Below are positions 51,064 through 59,860 of a stretch of DNA of 64,000 nt, piece by piece. The stretch is from Propionivibrio soli (GTDB taxonomy: Bacteria; Pseudomonadota; Gammaproteobacteria; Burkholderiales; Rhodocyclaceae): the NCBI RefSeq assembly GCF_025770765.1, contig NZ_JANZKY010000015.1:1-64000 (forward strand), written 5' to 3'. A program made the translations under genes and the position numbers. The number at the start of each line of letters is the position of its first letter. Within the stretch, counting starts at the first letter, position 1. The notes under the pieces are model-generated. The model worked only from the letters and a program-made list of their open reading frames with translations. It was not told the DNA's origin and searched no databases.

Positions 51064-51650
51064 GCGTTGCTCCCTGTCTGGGCCAGGATCTTTTCCCAAA
51101 GCCCTTTGGTGGTGGCGCTGTTGACCAATGCCGAGAAGGGGATCAGGCGTTCGAGGACGGCGCCGTCGATCGCCGGGTCGATGAACAGGCGGCGAGGGTC
51201 CGGGTGGTTGGAAACGACGATCGAGTACAGCTCCATCATCTCGCGTTCGGGCCAGTCGGCCGCCCTGTACAGCGGCGTCAACGAGGCGACTTCACCGCCG
51301 AATGGCACATAGACGACGACCGTGAGCGTGTCGCCATCGACGTCGAAGTGATAGTTGATTTCGAAACTCTTGCCGTCGTTCGGCACGCCGCCGAAGAACG
51401 TGGGCACCACGGGTGTCTCGCCTTCCTTGGGGGGCGGAGCGGGCGGCGCTTTCGGCTGCAGGATGGTGATCGTCGACACGCGCGCACCCCTTTGCTTCAG
51501 AAGCGTCGCGGCCCGCAGCAGATCGTCCTTGCTGGCAAGCCGGGCCCACGCGCTGCCCACGCCCTTGGCATCGGTCCGCCGTGTGTATTGAATGCCCGCC
51601 GGCGCGGCTTCGTTCAGGGGCGCTTCGAGACCTTCGAATAGTTTGCTCAT
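51060..51650 (-). CDS. Hydrogenase NuoC-like (30-kDa) subunit
   Basis: A 196-residue protein with the NuoC/HycE-N pattern near its C terminus (SLTPLYRAADWPEREMMELYSIVVSNHPDPRRLFID). It is separate from the large subunit, unlike HycE where the two are fused. A Pro-rich loop (PKAPPAPPPKEGE) is odd. It is coupled to both neighbours by ATGA overlaps. It bridges the catalytic subunits in the peripheral arm. Confidence 0.88.
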   Translation of the reverse strand: MSKLFEGLEAPLNEAAPAGIQYTRRTDAKGVGSAWARLASKDDLLRAATLLKQRGARVSTITILQPKAPPAPPPKEGETPVVPTFFGGVPNDGKSFEINYHFDVDGDTLTVVVYVPFGGEVASLTPLYRAADWPEREMMELYSIVVSNHPDPRRLFIDPAIDGAVLERLIPFSALVNSATTKGLWEKILAQTGSNA

Positions 51651-52150
51651 GACACGGCTCCTCGTTCAGCCAACGCCTTCTTGCGGCAGGCCGGACACAG
51701 ATTGCGTTGCTGTTCGATTTCCTCGGGGGTGAACGGCGGTTCCACGCCCACGGGGTTGGGTGCGCTCGAGAGTGTCTTGGCGTTGCATCCCGTACAGTTC
51801 ACATAGACGATCGTTTCGCGGATTGCCATCCCGAACTCGTCTTTCACCGGATGCGCCATATGCCAGTCGGTCGTCTGACGGATGGCATCGGTCGGGCAAT
51901 AGTGTTCGCACAGTCCGCAGAAAACGCAGGTGTTGTGCCACATCATGAAGCGCAGGCCTTCCGGCGTCTTGTCGAAGCGTATCGCGCCAGGTGCACATAC
52001 CTGCTCGCAGGCGCGGCACGCCGTGCATGAAGCGAGCTTGAAATCAATGCGGCCGCGAAAATTGTCCGGCGTCCACGCCGGACCGAACGGATAGCTCACC
52101 GTCGATGGCCCGCTCACCAGATTCTGAATCAGCGTTTTTATGAAGTTCAT
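51647..52150 (-). CDS. Hydrogenase 2[4Fe-4S] subunit (NuoI/HycF-like)
   Basis: A 167-residue protein with two cluster motifs (CTACRACEQVCAPGAI and CVFCGLCEHYCPTDAI). An added C-terminal CTGC and CPAC pair may bind zinc. ATG at 52150 has AGGAACC upstream. It takes electrons from the soluble ferredoxins to the small subunit. The absence of NADH or formate dehydrogenase subunits points to ferredoxin as electron partner. Confidence 0.9.
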   Translation of the reverse strand: MNFIKTLIQNLVSGPSTVSYPFGPAWTPDNFRGRIDFKLASCTACRACEQVCAPGAIRFDKTPEGLRFMMWHNTCVFCGLCEHYCPTDAIRQTTDWHMAHPVKDEFGMAIRETIVYVNCTGCNAKTLSSAPNPVGVEPPFTPEEIEQQRNLCPACRKKALAERGAVS

Positions 52151-52167
52151 GGCGGTTCCTGAAGGGA

Positions 52168-52617
52168 TCAAAGGCGCTGGCGCCAGATCTCGATGGCCTG
52201 CGCGATGCCCTCGATGATCGCTTGCGGCCTGGGGGCGCAGCCGGGGACGTTGACGTCGACCGGGATGTACTTGGAGAGCGGAGCGAGGACCGCATAACCG
52301 TCCCTGAAGATGCCGCCTGATATCGGGCAGACGCCCACCGCGACCGTTACTTTGGGATCGGGGACTTCGTCAAAGACGCGCAGCACGCTGTCCTTGACGC
52401 GTGCCGTAAGCGGCCCGGTAACCAGCACGATGTCGGCGTGGCGCGGGCTGCCGCAGTACTGGCAGCCGAGCCGTTCGACGTCGTAGCGAGGAATGAGCGC
52501 CGTGGTCGCGCATTCGACGTCGCAACCGTTGCACGAGCCGGCGTTGATGCGGTAAATCCAGGGCGAGCGGGCCGCCATGCGGCGGCTCTGATCGGAAATG
52601 AACTGTTTGAGGGACAT
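52168..52617 (-). CDS. Group 4 hydrogenase small subunit (NuoB/HycG-like)
   Basis: A 149-residue protein carrying the proximal [4Fe-4S] cluster: Cys 29 and 32 (CNGCDVE), Cys 97 (GVCPISGG) and Cys 127 (PGCAPRP). The start at 52617 (MSLKQFISDQ) follows the NuoH-like gene by 13 bp. It pairs with the large subunit encoded at 49978-51063. Confidence 0.92.
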   Translation of the reverse strand: MSLKQFISDQSRRMAARSPWIYRINAGSCNGCDVECATTALIPRYDVERLGCQYCGSPRHADIVLVTGPLTARVKDSVLRVFDEVPDPKVTVAVGVCPISGGIFRDGYAVLAPLSKYIPVDVNVPGCAPRPQAIIEGIAQAIEIWRQRL

Positions 52618-52630
52618 GGCATGTTTCCGG

Positions 52631-53587
52631 TTAGGCAAGAGCGACGACCGCGAGCGACAGCACCGAGAAGGCCAGTGGCCACTTGAGGAAGAAGCGGAAG
52701 GCCTGGTCGATGCGCATCCGGCCGCACGAGACGCGCACAACCGAGACGCCGATCAGCATGAGCAGAACGAGCTTGGCAAGGTGAACGAGCAGCCCCGCGG
52801 CGCCGTCCGGCGCATAGGGGAAAAAGAGAGCGATGCCAAGCCCGAGCACGACGACCGCCTTGAGGGCCGACATGACCTTGAACAAACCAAGCGCCGGCCC
52901 CGAGTATTCGAGCAGCGGGCCTTCGAGCACTTCGGTTTCGGCTTCCGGAATATCGAACGGGATAATGCCCAGGTTGGCCGGATAGAAAGCCAGGAAGGCG
53001 AGCAGGGCTGGCCACATCACCGGGTCGAGCAGGAAGGCGCCGTGTGTGCGCTGATAGGCAACGATCTCGGTGAGCGAAAAGCTTACCCATCCGCCCTGAC
53101 CGAGCCCCGTGCGCAGCGCGACCGCGGCGACCACAAGTACCAGCGGCCCTTCGTAAGCCAGCATCATCGCCATCTCGCGCGAGAAACCGATGGCACCGAA
53201 AGGAGAGCCCGACGCCGAGCCGGCGACCATCAAGGCGACGGCCGGAACGGTCAGCAGATAGAGCACGACCAGCAGATCGCCGAACGCCGGGTTGGGTGTG
53301 TAGAACCCGGGGATCGGCACCAGCGCGGCGGCCAGCGCCATGGAGACGGCGCCGATCAACGGTGCGCCGAGGAACACCGGCTCGCTGGCGATGTTCGGGA
53401 CCATCGTGCGTTTTTTCGCGAGCTTGACGAGGTCGTATAACGGTTGTGCCAGCGGCGGGCCGACGCGTCGCTGCAGGCGCGCGGCCAGACGGCGGTCGAG
53501 CCCCTTGAGCGCCAAACCGAGAGCCAGTGCGAACAGGCCGCCCGGAAACACCAACATGGCGAAGATGGCGTAGAACGATTCGGTCAT
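52631..53587 (-). CDS. Hydrogenase membrane anchor subunit (NuoH/HycD/EchB-like)
   Basis: A 318-residue protein with about eight helices. It has the NuoH hallmarks ARLQRRVGPPLAQPLYDLVKL and IPEAETEVLEGPLLEYSG, whose acidic residues lie in the proton path near the quinone-like cavity. It links the catalytic arm to the antiporter-like subunit encoded upstream. Confidence 0.92.
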   Translation of the reverse strand: MTESFYAIFAMLVFPGGLFALALGLALKGLDRRLAARLQRRVGPPLAQPLYDLVKLAKKRTMVPNIASEPVFLGAPLIGAVSMALAAALVPIPGFYTPNPAFGDLLVVLYLLTVPAVALMVAGSASGSPFGAIGFSREMAMMLAYEGPLVLVVAAVALRTGLGQGGWVSFSLTEIVAYQRTHGAFLLDPVMWPALLAFLAFYPANLGIIPFDIPEAETEVLEGPLLEYSGPALGLFKVMSALKAVVVLGLGIALFFPYAPDGAAGLLVHLAKLVLLMLIGVSVVRVSCGRMRIDQAFRFFLKWPLAFSVLSLAVVALA

Positions 53588-53599
53588 GATTTTTCTCCG

Positions 53600-56500
53600 T
53601 CAGGCGGCCTTGGTTTGCGGTGGGAGGGCGTGCGCCGGTAGGGCGGCGTGGGTTTCCGTGTTGTCGATCTGATCGACATCGTCGTCGTACCCGGTGTCGT
53701 GCGCGGCGTGCAGGAGACCGCGCATGGTTGCCTCGGGCGATTCGAACAGGTTCGAGGCGCCAACGTGTGCCGCGCCGCTCGGGATGTCGGCGACGCCGCA
53801 CAGGTGGATCGGCGAACGGATCACCGCCGCGTTGCCGCGACCGAGGCGCAGGTAATACGACGCGGCCACGCCGAGAACGAGCAGAATCCCCGACAGGAAT
53901 CCGGGATGCCAGCCGCCGGTGCCGGGCAGCGCTCCGCCCCACGTGGCGGCGATCACTGGCAAGCCGAGGTGTTGCTGGATCATGGCGATCGGCACGAGCA
54001 AGAGCCCGGGCATGAACCCCACCGCAACGCATCCGGCCGTCAACACGATCATCGGTACCAGCATCACCAGCGGCGCTTCCTGCGCGTGCTCGGCGGCAGC
54101 CCCAGGCGACCCCATGAAAGCCGCGTGTGCGAACTTGAGGATCGCGGCCAGCGTGAACAAACTGGCGATCAGCGCAAAGATGCCGAGAACGTAGTGCCCG
54201 GAACCGAACGCTGCTTGGTAGATGAGCCACTTCGACGAAAATCCGTTGAGCGGCGGTATGCCGGCCAGCGAAAGCCCGGCAAACAGAAAAATCCCGAAGG
54301 TGATCGGCATCTTGCGGCCGAGGCCGCCCAGTTCATCCAGTGTGCGCGCATGGCTGGCGACCATGATGCAGCCCGCGCAGAGGAAGAGGAGGTCTTTGAG
54401 CATCATGTGGTTGGCGAAATGCATCAGGCCGCCCGCAACCCCGAGCGTCGTTCCGAGCCCGAGCGCCATGGTGATGTAACCGAGCTGGCACACGGTGCTG
54501 TAGATCAGCAGGCGCTTGATCCCGGTCTGCAACACCGCCATCGCCCCGGCGTAAAGCACGGTAATGCCTCCGATGAGTGCGACGGCGTACACCAGCGTCG
54601 GCATATCGCCCACCATGCCCAGGCGGTTCAATGCCGTCGCCCCGCCAAACAGGGCGAACAGCTTGATGACGCCATACGGACCGCTCTTGAGCAGCACCGA
54701 CGAGATGTAGCCCGAAACCGGCGTCGGTGCGGTGGCCGGGTGCATCTGATAGTCGATGCGGGCGGGCAGCATGGCCGCTTTCATCAGCATGCCGATGAAC
54801 ACTAGCGTCAGCGCCAATCCCAGCCAGCTCGTGCTCATGCCGCGAGCCGCCTGCGCGACGACGGCGAACTCGAAACTGCCGCTCGCGGTACCGAGCATGG
54901 CGATACCGAGGAACATGAACGATGCTCCGGCAGTATTGAACATGAAATACTTCATTGCCTCGCGCCGCGCATCGCCGGTCTCTTCATGAACCAGCGCCAC
55001 GTAAAGCGCCCAGCTGCTCATCAATTCCCAGAACGCGAAGAAATTGAAGAGATCGTGGCTGCCCGCCATGCCGACCAGGCCCGCGATGAGCAGCGAGAAG
55101 GCGGCGTAGAACCGTGCCTGCGCATGGCCGTGGGCCATGTAGCCGGTGGCATACGCGAGGTTCAGCGTACCGACGCCGGCTACGAGCAGGGCGAAGGCAA
55201 ACGACAGCGCGTCGTAACGCTCGGGTTGTCCCAACACGGTGAGAAATGCTGCCAGGGGAACGAAGATCGCCAGCCGTGCCGCGGCTTTCGGCGCTACCTT
55301 GCCGAGCAGCCAAACGGCCACCGCACCTACCGTCGCCACCGCGGTGGCTACCGGCCAGTCGAACATCAGCGGCGGGAGCATCACCGGCATCGAGCCGGAC
55401 CGTCCGGCCACCAGATCGCTGACAGCGCGCACGGCGTCGAGTTGGAGGCGCGGGTCGATACCGCCAAGAATGATGGCCGCGCTGAGGATGGCCAACGCCA
55501 GGAGCATGGATGCCGGCGCTTCGCTGACCGCCGGCCCACGATAAGGCTGGAAGAAGAGTACGCGGACCACGCGCAGGTAGTAGAACGCGGCCACGATACT
55601 GCCGATCAGGAGCAGGGCGGCAACGTCGATCCGTCCCGCCGCGGCTGCTGCCGTGATCATCAGGAACTTGCTCGTGAAACCTGCAAAGGGCGGCAGGCCC
55701 ATGATCGAAACCGTCGCCAGCGCATAGCAACCGGCGCTGAACGGCATCACCTTGCCCAACCCCGCGAGATCCGCGATCTGGCGCTTTCCGCTTTGCAGGA
55801 TGAAGGCGCCGGCCGCGAAGAACAACAGCGTCTTCATGATCGCGTGGTTGCTCGCATGCAGCAGCGCTGCCGAAGTCGCCAGCGACGTGCCAAGACCGAG
55901 GATGGCGACGATCTCGCCGATCTGCGCCAGGGTCGAATACGCGAGCATGCGCTTGATCTCGGTCTGCAACAGCGCCATGACTTCGCCAAGAACGAAGGTA
56001 GCACCGCCGAGGATCAGCAATACCGTGCCGAGGTCCACCGACCCCGCGGAGAACTTCGCCAAGGCCGCGCCACCGAATACCACGTAGAGGACTTTCACCA
56101 CGCCGAAGACACCGGCTTTGGTGAGGATGCCCGACAGCGGCGCCGAAATCGAAGACGGCGCTTCCGGGTGTGCGAGTGGCAGCCAGGAGTGCATCGGGAA
56201 GAGGCCGGCCTTGACGGCGAACCCGACGAAGAAACAAAGCGCCGCAAGGAATCCGACCGCCGGGGTCACTTGGCCGATGCGCTCGGCCACGGCGGCGAAC
56301 TCGAATGTACCGACCTGCGCGTGGACCAGCAGAATGCCGAAGTGCATCACGTAGGCACCGGCCGCGCACATGAGGAAGTACACCATGCCGGCCTTGAGGG
56401 CCTTCGGCGTCTGCTCATGCACAACGAGCAGGTAGGAACTCCACGTCATCAATTCCCAGAAGACGTAGAAGTTGCCGAACTCGTGCGCCGTAGCGAGCCC

Positions 56501-57466
56501 GAGCAGCGAACCGATCAGGAGGAATACGAAGAACGTGTAGCGGTTGGTCTGTTCGGCATGCCGCATGTAGCCATGGGAATACAGAACGACGAGGAAGGCG
56601 ATGCCGACGAAGATAACGGCAAAGAACCGAGAAACGGCGTCGAGCCCCGGTTCCTGCAGCGTCATCACGAGGCTCACGGCGGCAAGAGCCAACGCCGCTG
56701 CGTCGCGGGCGCGCACCGAGTAACGTCCGAGCGCGTAAAGGCAGAAGGCGCCTATATAAGGCACAAGGACCAACGCAGACCATGGCGATTCAAACTGCGG
56801 AATTGCTGCCAGATCGGAGATGCCGGCCATCGCGGCCGCGAGGTGAACGAAAGGTTCCGGCCAGACGCTCATGCCCACCGTCAGCGCGGTGAGCAGTGCG
56901 ATCGGGAGCGGCAAAACCCCAGGAGCAGGCTTCAAGACGCGCTCGGTCGCCGGCGGCGTCAAGCACACGCGCTGGATGACGGCGATGTAGTAAACGGCGG
57001 CGATGATGCTCGCCAACGTTCCGCAGGCGGCCAGTAGCCACTGTCCTTGCTCGATGGCGGCATAGAGAATGATGAACTTGCTGAAGGATCCCTTGAACGG
57101 CGACAGCCCCATCACGGAGAACATGCCGAACCCAAACAACGTGGCCGCCACCGGCATACGGTGGCCGCTGCCTTCCAGATCGTCGAGAGATGACGATCCG
57201 GTCCGGCGGATCAGCCACCACGCCGAGAGCACCACCAGCCCGCGCATCACGATCTGATAACCGAGATGCATCAGCGCACCGGTGCTTCCGGCGTCTCCTC
57301 CCAGGCCGATACCGAGGAGCACGTACCCCGCCTCGGCGACCGTCGAAATCACGATCAGACGCGGCAAGTTGCGGAGCGAGAACAGCGCGGCTGTTTCTCC
57401 AAGCAGGAGAATGATCGCGCCTAGCCAGGCCATGGTCGCGGGGTCGGCGCTTGTCGAGATGAGCAT
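53600..57466 (-). CDS. Giant fused antiporter-like (MrpD/NuoL/HyfB-type) subunit with two and a half modules
   Basis: A 1288-residue membrane protein. Residues about 15-230 are only the C-terminal half of an antiporter module, starting at the helix with LIVISTVAEAGYVL. Residues about 235-700 are a complete module (key Glu 328 in VFWELM, Lys 419 in GFAVKAGLFPMH, QTEIKRMLAYSTLAQIGE). Residues about 705-1210 are a second complete module (Glu 814 in AFWELM, Lys 896 in IGMLMKAAMLP, QTGIKRLLIYSTVCQLGY). A hydrophilic tail follows. Known group 4 hydrogenases use separate genes for such subunits. The design implies two ion-translocating units per complex plus a degenerate spacer. Confidence 0.88.
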   Translation of the reverse strand: MLISTSADPATMAWLGAIILLLGETAALFSLRNLPRLIVISTVAEAGYVLLGIGLGGDAGSTGALMHLGYQIVMRGLVVLSAWWLIRRTGSSSLDDLEGSGHRMPVAATLFGFGMFSVMGLSPFKGSFSKFIILYAAIEQGQWLLAACGTLASIIAAVYYIAVIQRVCLTPPATERVLKPAPGVLPLPIALLTALTVGMSVWPEPFVHLAAAMAGISDLAAIPQFESPWSALVLVPYIGAFCLYALGRYSVRARDAAALALAAVSLVMTLQEPGLDAVSRFFAVIFVGIAFLVVLYSHGYMRHAEQTNRYTFFVFLLIGSLLGLATAHEFGNFYVFWELMTWSSYLLVVHEQTPKALKAGMVYFLMCAAGAYVMHFGILLVHAQVGTFEFAAVAERIGQVTPAVGFLAALCFFVGFAVKAGLFPMHSWLPLAHPEAPSSISAPLSGILTKAGVFGVVKVLYVVFGGAALAKFSAGSVDLGTVLLILGGATFVLGEVMALLQTEIKRMLAYSTLAQIGEIVAILGLGTSLATSAALLHASNHAIMKTLLFFAAGAFILQSGKRQIADLAGLGKVMPFSAGCYALATVSIMGLPPFAGFTSKFLMITAAAAAGRIDVAALLLIGSIVAAFYYLRVVRVLFFQPYRGPAVSEAPASMLLALAILSAAIILGGIDPRLQLDAVRAVSDLVAGRSGSMPVMLPPLMFDWPVATAVATVGAVAVWLLGKVAPKAAARLAIFVPLAAFLTVLGQPERYDALSFAFALLVAGVGTLNLAYATGYMAHGHAQARFYAAFSLLIAGLVGMAGSHDLFNFFAFWELMSSWALYVALVHEETGDARREAMKYFMFNTAGASFMFLGIAMLGTASGSFEFAVVAQAARGMSTSWLGLALTLVFIGMLMKAAMLPARIDYQMHPATAPTPVSGYISSVLLKSGPYGVIKLFALFGGATALNRLGMVGDMPTLVYAVALIGGITVLYAGAMAVLQTGIKRLLIYSTVCQLGYITMALGLGTTLGVAGGLMHFANHMMLKDLLFLCAGCIMVASHARTLDELGGLGRKMPITFGIFLFAGLSLAGIPPLNGFSSKWLIYQAAFGSGHYVLGIFALIASLFTLAAILKFAHAAFMGSPGAAAEHAQEAPLVMLVPMIVLTAGCVAVGFMPGLLLVPIAMIQQHLGLPVIAATWGGALPGTGGWHPGFLSGILLVLGVAASYYLRLGRGNAAVIRSPIHLCGVADIPSGAAHVGASNLFESPEATMRGLLHAAHDTGYDDDVDQIDNTETHAALPAHALPPQTKAA

Positions 57467-57543
57467 GGAGTGAATCCCTTCCTAAGGTCTCGTCCGGCGC
57501 GGCAGACAAGTGATAACCGCGCCGTTTTGTTTTCGGTGTGCGC

Positions 57544-57616
57544 AGTATCGGAGCTGCAAAATTCAGTCGCAATGAAAACTGCGCGAACAAAAAAATCGCT
57601 GTGTCAATTCGTGACA
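57544..57616 (-). promoter_or_regulatory. Regulon palindrome (15-bp form) and promoter of the hydrogenase operon, divergent from hypA
   Basis: TGTCAATTCGTGACA lies at 57602-57616 (centre 57609). On the minus strand -35 TTGCGA (57572-57567) and -10 GATACT (57549-57544) have a 17-bp spacer, and the -10 begins 60 bp from the centre. On the plus strand a possible extended -10 (TGG then TACAAA, 57663-57671) begins 57 bp from the centre and could serve hypA. Confidence 0.65.
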
Positions 57617-57750
57617 GCGGCCTTCTTTGCCCTGGAAAGCCCCTCCGGATGATCTCCTGCGCTGGTACAAATACGCCTGTGGGAACGGTGATGGATCAGG
57701 GCGGCGGATAGCGCCGCGCGACGCCTTACCCACCAGAGGAGAAATAGTCG

Positions 57751-58131
57751 ATGCATGAAACGGCGATCGTTGCCGGCCTGATGCGGATCATTGAGCGGCA
57801 CGCCGCGCAACACGGCGTACGGCACGTAAAAAGTGTGCGCGTGAAGGTCGGCCGCCTGCGCGCCGTCGAACCGCAACAGCTTTGTTCATGCTTCGAGATG
57901 TTCGCCGAGGGCACTGTCGCGGACGGCGCGCAATTGATCATCGACGTGGTCGACGTGCGCGGGCGCTGCCGAACGTGCGCCACCGAGTTTGTCATTCCGC
58001 GCTATCACTTCGAGTGCCCGCATTGCGCTGGAAAAGACATCGACGTAATTCAGGGGCAAGAGCTTTATATCGAGAGCTTCGAGGCGAACGATAGCGGCGC
58101 AGCGGACGAAAACCCGGATCGTTCCGCGTAA
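57751..58131 (+). CDS. hypA: Hydrogenase nickel incorporation protein HypA
   Basis: A 126-residue HypA. The N-terminal MHE nickel site and the zinc site with two CxxC pairs (CRTC and CPHC) are present. GAGGAG precedes ATG at 57751. It delivers nickel to the [NiFe] hydrogenase encoded divergently; no hypB-F genes are in the window. The C-terminal 30 codons are repeated, in diverged form, at 61189-61288. Confidence 0.93.
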   Translation: MHETAIVAGLMRIIERHAAQHGVRHVKSVRVKVGRLRAVEPQQLCSCFEMFAEGTVADGAQLIIDVVDVRGRCRTCATEFVIPRYHFECPHCAGKDIDVIQGQELYIESFEANDSGAADENPDRSA

Positions 58132-58406
58132 CCGCGGCCCCTTCGGAATAGGATGGCTTAAAGCAGCAAGATCTGTCTCAAGAGAAAAGCCGATTGCGCA
58201 GACAAGCTTGCACGCTTACCGCTCCGGACAAAACGCCTATTCGACCGGTCGTCTGTTCGCCTTTCACCGTCACTTCAGAACTGTTTAACTCTGATCACAC
58301 CTGAGCTCGCGGCTAGCCGTTTGTCGACTTCCACGCCAATCGCCATTGTTGTTGATGGCATAATCACCCAATGACATCGAAGTAAATCACAAGAAAGGAC
58401 GTCGCT

Positions 58407-58949
58407 TTGTCTGGAAAACGTGTGATTCGACTGGGTGATCCGACAACGCATGGCGGCACCGTGGTCAGTGCAACGGTGGGTTACGTGATGTTCGGTAAAG
58501 AGGTCGCGGGGAGAGGCGATACGGCTACGTGCCCTATCCGAGGGCATGGCGTCGTCACCATCGTGGAAGGCGACCCTTCCTGGACCATAAACGGCAAGAA
58601 CGTGGCGCTTGAGGGACACAAATGCAGTTGCGGTTGCTCGCTGATTTCAACCCTGCCCAATGTGGGGCGTTCCTACGAGGCGGCGGGAGAGACCGATGCC
58701 GGCATTGGCGTATCGGGGGTGGGGACCCTCGCCAAGTCAAAGGAGGGCGGAAGCTACGACGAACATTTCGTCCTTCGCGATATCGCTACCGGAAACCCGA
58801 TTAGCGGCTTTGCCTATGGCATGGCCACGAGTTTCGGTGAACACCATGACGACACTTACGAGGATGGCGCTACGGCGAAGGCTTATTCGGAATCGCCGAT
58901 ACCCGTCAAGCTCCTGTACGCCATGCAAAAGGAAATCGGACTGCGATGA
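58407..58949 (+). CDS. PAAR-domain protein (type VI secretion spike tip) with C-terminal extension
   Basis: A 180-residue protein with TTG start (AAAGGAC upstream). Residues 1-90 are a PAAR domain (RLGDPTTHGGTVVSA, VAGRGDTATCPIRGHGVVTIVEG, GHKCSCGCSLIST) that caps the VgrG spike of type VI secretion. The extension (YDEHFVLRDIATGNPISGFAYGMA) is the adaptor type seen in PAAR effectors. No other T6SS gene is in the window. Its stop overlaps the next start (ATGA). The 58132-58406 gap upstream shows no gene. Confidence 0.88.
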   Translation: MSGKRVIRLGDPTTHGGTVVSATVGYVMFGKEVAGRGDTATCPIRGHGVVTIVEGDPSWTINGKNVALEGHKCSCGCSLISTLPNVGRSYEAAGETDAGIGVSGVGTLAKSKEGGSYDEHFVLRDIATGNPISGFAYGMATSFGEHHDDTYEDGATAKAYSESPIPVKLLYAMQKEIGLR

Positions 58950-59860
58950 GCCAACAAGCGACTGCTGCAAGCCCAACTCCTATCGCGACATCGACGACAA
59001 GTCCGACGCGGATTACGGAGGGCAAGGAAGTCAAAGTAGATGTCCTCCATCTCGATGAAATTCCCGGTGCCATGGACAAGATGGGGTGGAAGGTCTCGGC
59101 CAAGATGATGCGACGCTGGTTCTCGAACAGTCCCGCCTACGTCATGCCGGAAAACCTGCGAAGCGGCCAGGGCGTCGATTACAGGACGTTGCCAGCCAGC
59201 CAGATCGACGACCAAATCATCAAGATGGACTGGGTGCTGGGGTTTCCGCGTGCGAAGCAGGTCTTCGACAAATTCTGTAAGGAATGGGATAGCCAAAAAG
59301 CAATAGAGACACTGAGAGACAGGAGACTGCGGGGTGCGGGATGGAAGCCAGGAGCCACTGTAGCGATTGGGCAGGGATTGATGTCCGCCAAAGAACTCGA
59401 TATGTCAGCTCAGGTAAATCGAGCCACGTTTGGCGAGTATTCGGATACTTTCGACGACCTATACGGTGCGATTTTCAAGGCGACACTTAAAGTTGCGGTG
59501 GTGGGAAGAACTCGCTACTCATCGCAACTCAGTAAAGACATTTTTGAGATCGAAAAACTCGGCGTCTATGTACGCGATACCTATGATTTCAATTCGGATT
59601 GGTTCACCGACGCCGCCGCTGGACTCGGGATCTGGAGCCGTGATCGATTGCTGAGTAAGGCTGAAACGGCCGAGTACCGAGCAAATCAGGCAAATGCGCC
59701 GATTGGCTGGATGGCCAATCACATCAAGTACAAAGGGTTTGTACCAGTGAAGAATCGAGATTTCCGGAGATGGCAAGAAAAGCACGGTACAGGCGGCGAT
59801 TTCTTCGTTTTTTCGGACGTGAAATGGCTGCAGCCAGGTACCGCCTATGTGGTTCTCTAG
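58946..59860 (+). CDS. DUF6402-type protein, putative T6SS effector
   Basis: A 304-residue protein translated by coupling to the PAAR gene. A Thr/Ser/Pro-rich start is followed by VDVLHLDEIPGAMDKMGWKVSAKMMRRWF and a C-terminal domain ending WLQPGTAYVVL. I associate this with the DUF6402 family found next to PAAR or VgrG genes. No catalytic motif is clear to me. The order PAAR, this gene, then small membrane-anchored proteins is the classic effector-immunity arrangement. Confidence 0.72.
   Translation: MSQQATAASPTPIATSTTSPTRITEGKEVKVDVLHLDEIPGAMDKMGWKVSAKMMRRWFSNSPAYVMPENLRSGQGVDYRTLPASQIDDQIIKMDWVLGFPRAKQVFDKFCKEWDSQKAIETLRDRRLRGAGWKPGATVAIGQGLMSAKELDMSAQVNRATFGEYSDTFDDLYGAIFKATLKVAVVGRTRYSSQLSKDIFEIEKLGVYVRDTYDFNSDWFTDAAAGLGIWSRDRLLSKAETAEYRANQANAPIGWMANHIKYKGFVPVKNRDFRRWQEKHGTGGDFFVFSDVKWLQPGTAYVVL

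Noticed and set aside
54986-57037. 683-residue hydrophilic frame antisense to the fused antiporter gene
   Set aside because: Mirror of long hydrophobic helices; low-complexity Arg, Glu and Gln content and no start signal.
49978-57466. Respiratory complex I (nuo) fragment
   Set aside because: Large subunit has both nickel-binding CxxC pairs that NuoD lacks; no NuoE, F or G; hypA and nickel transport are nearby.
49978-57466. Formate hydrogenlyase
   Set aside because: No formate dehydrogenase or formate channel gene in the window; NuoC-like and large subunits are separate, unlike HycE.
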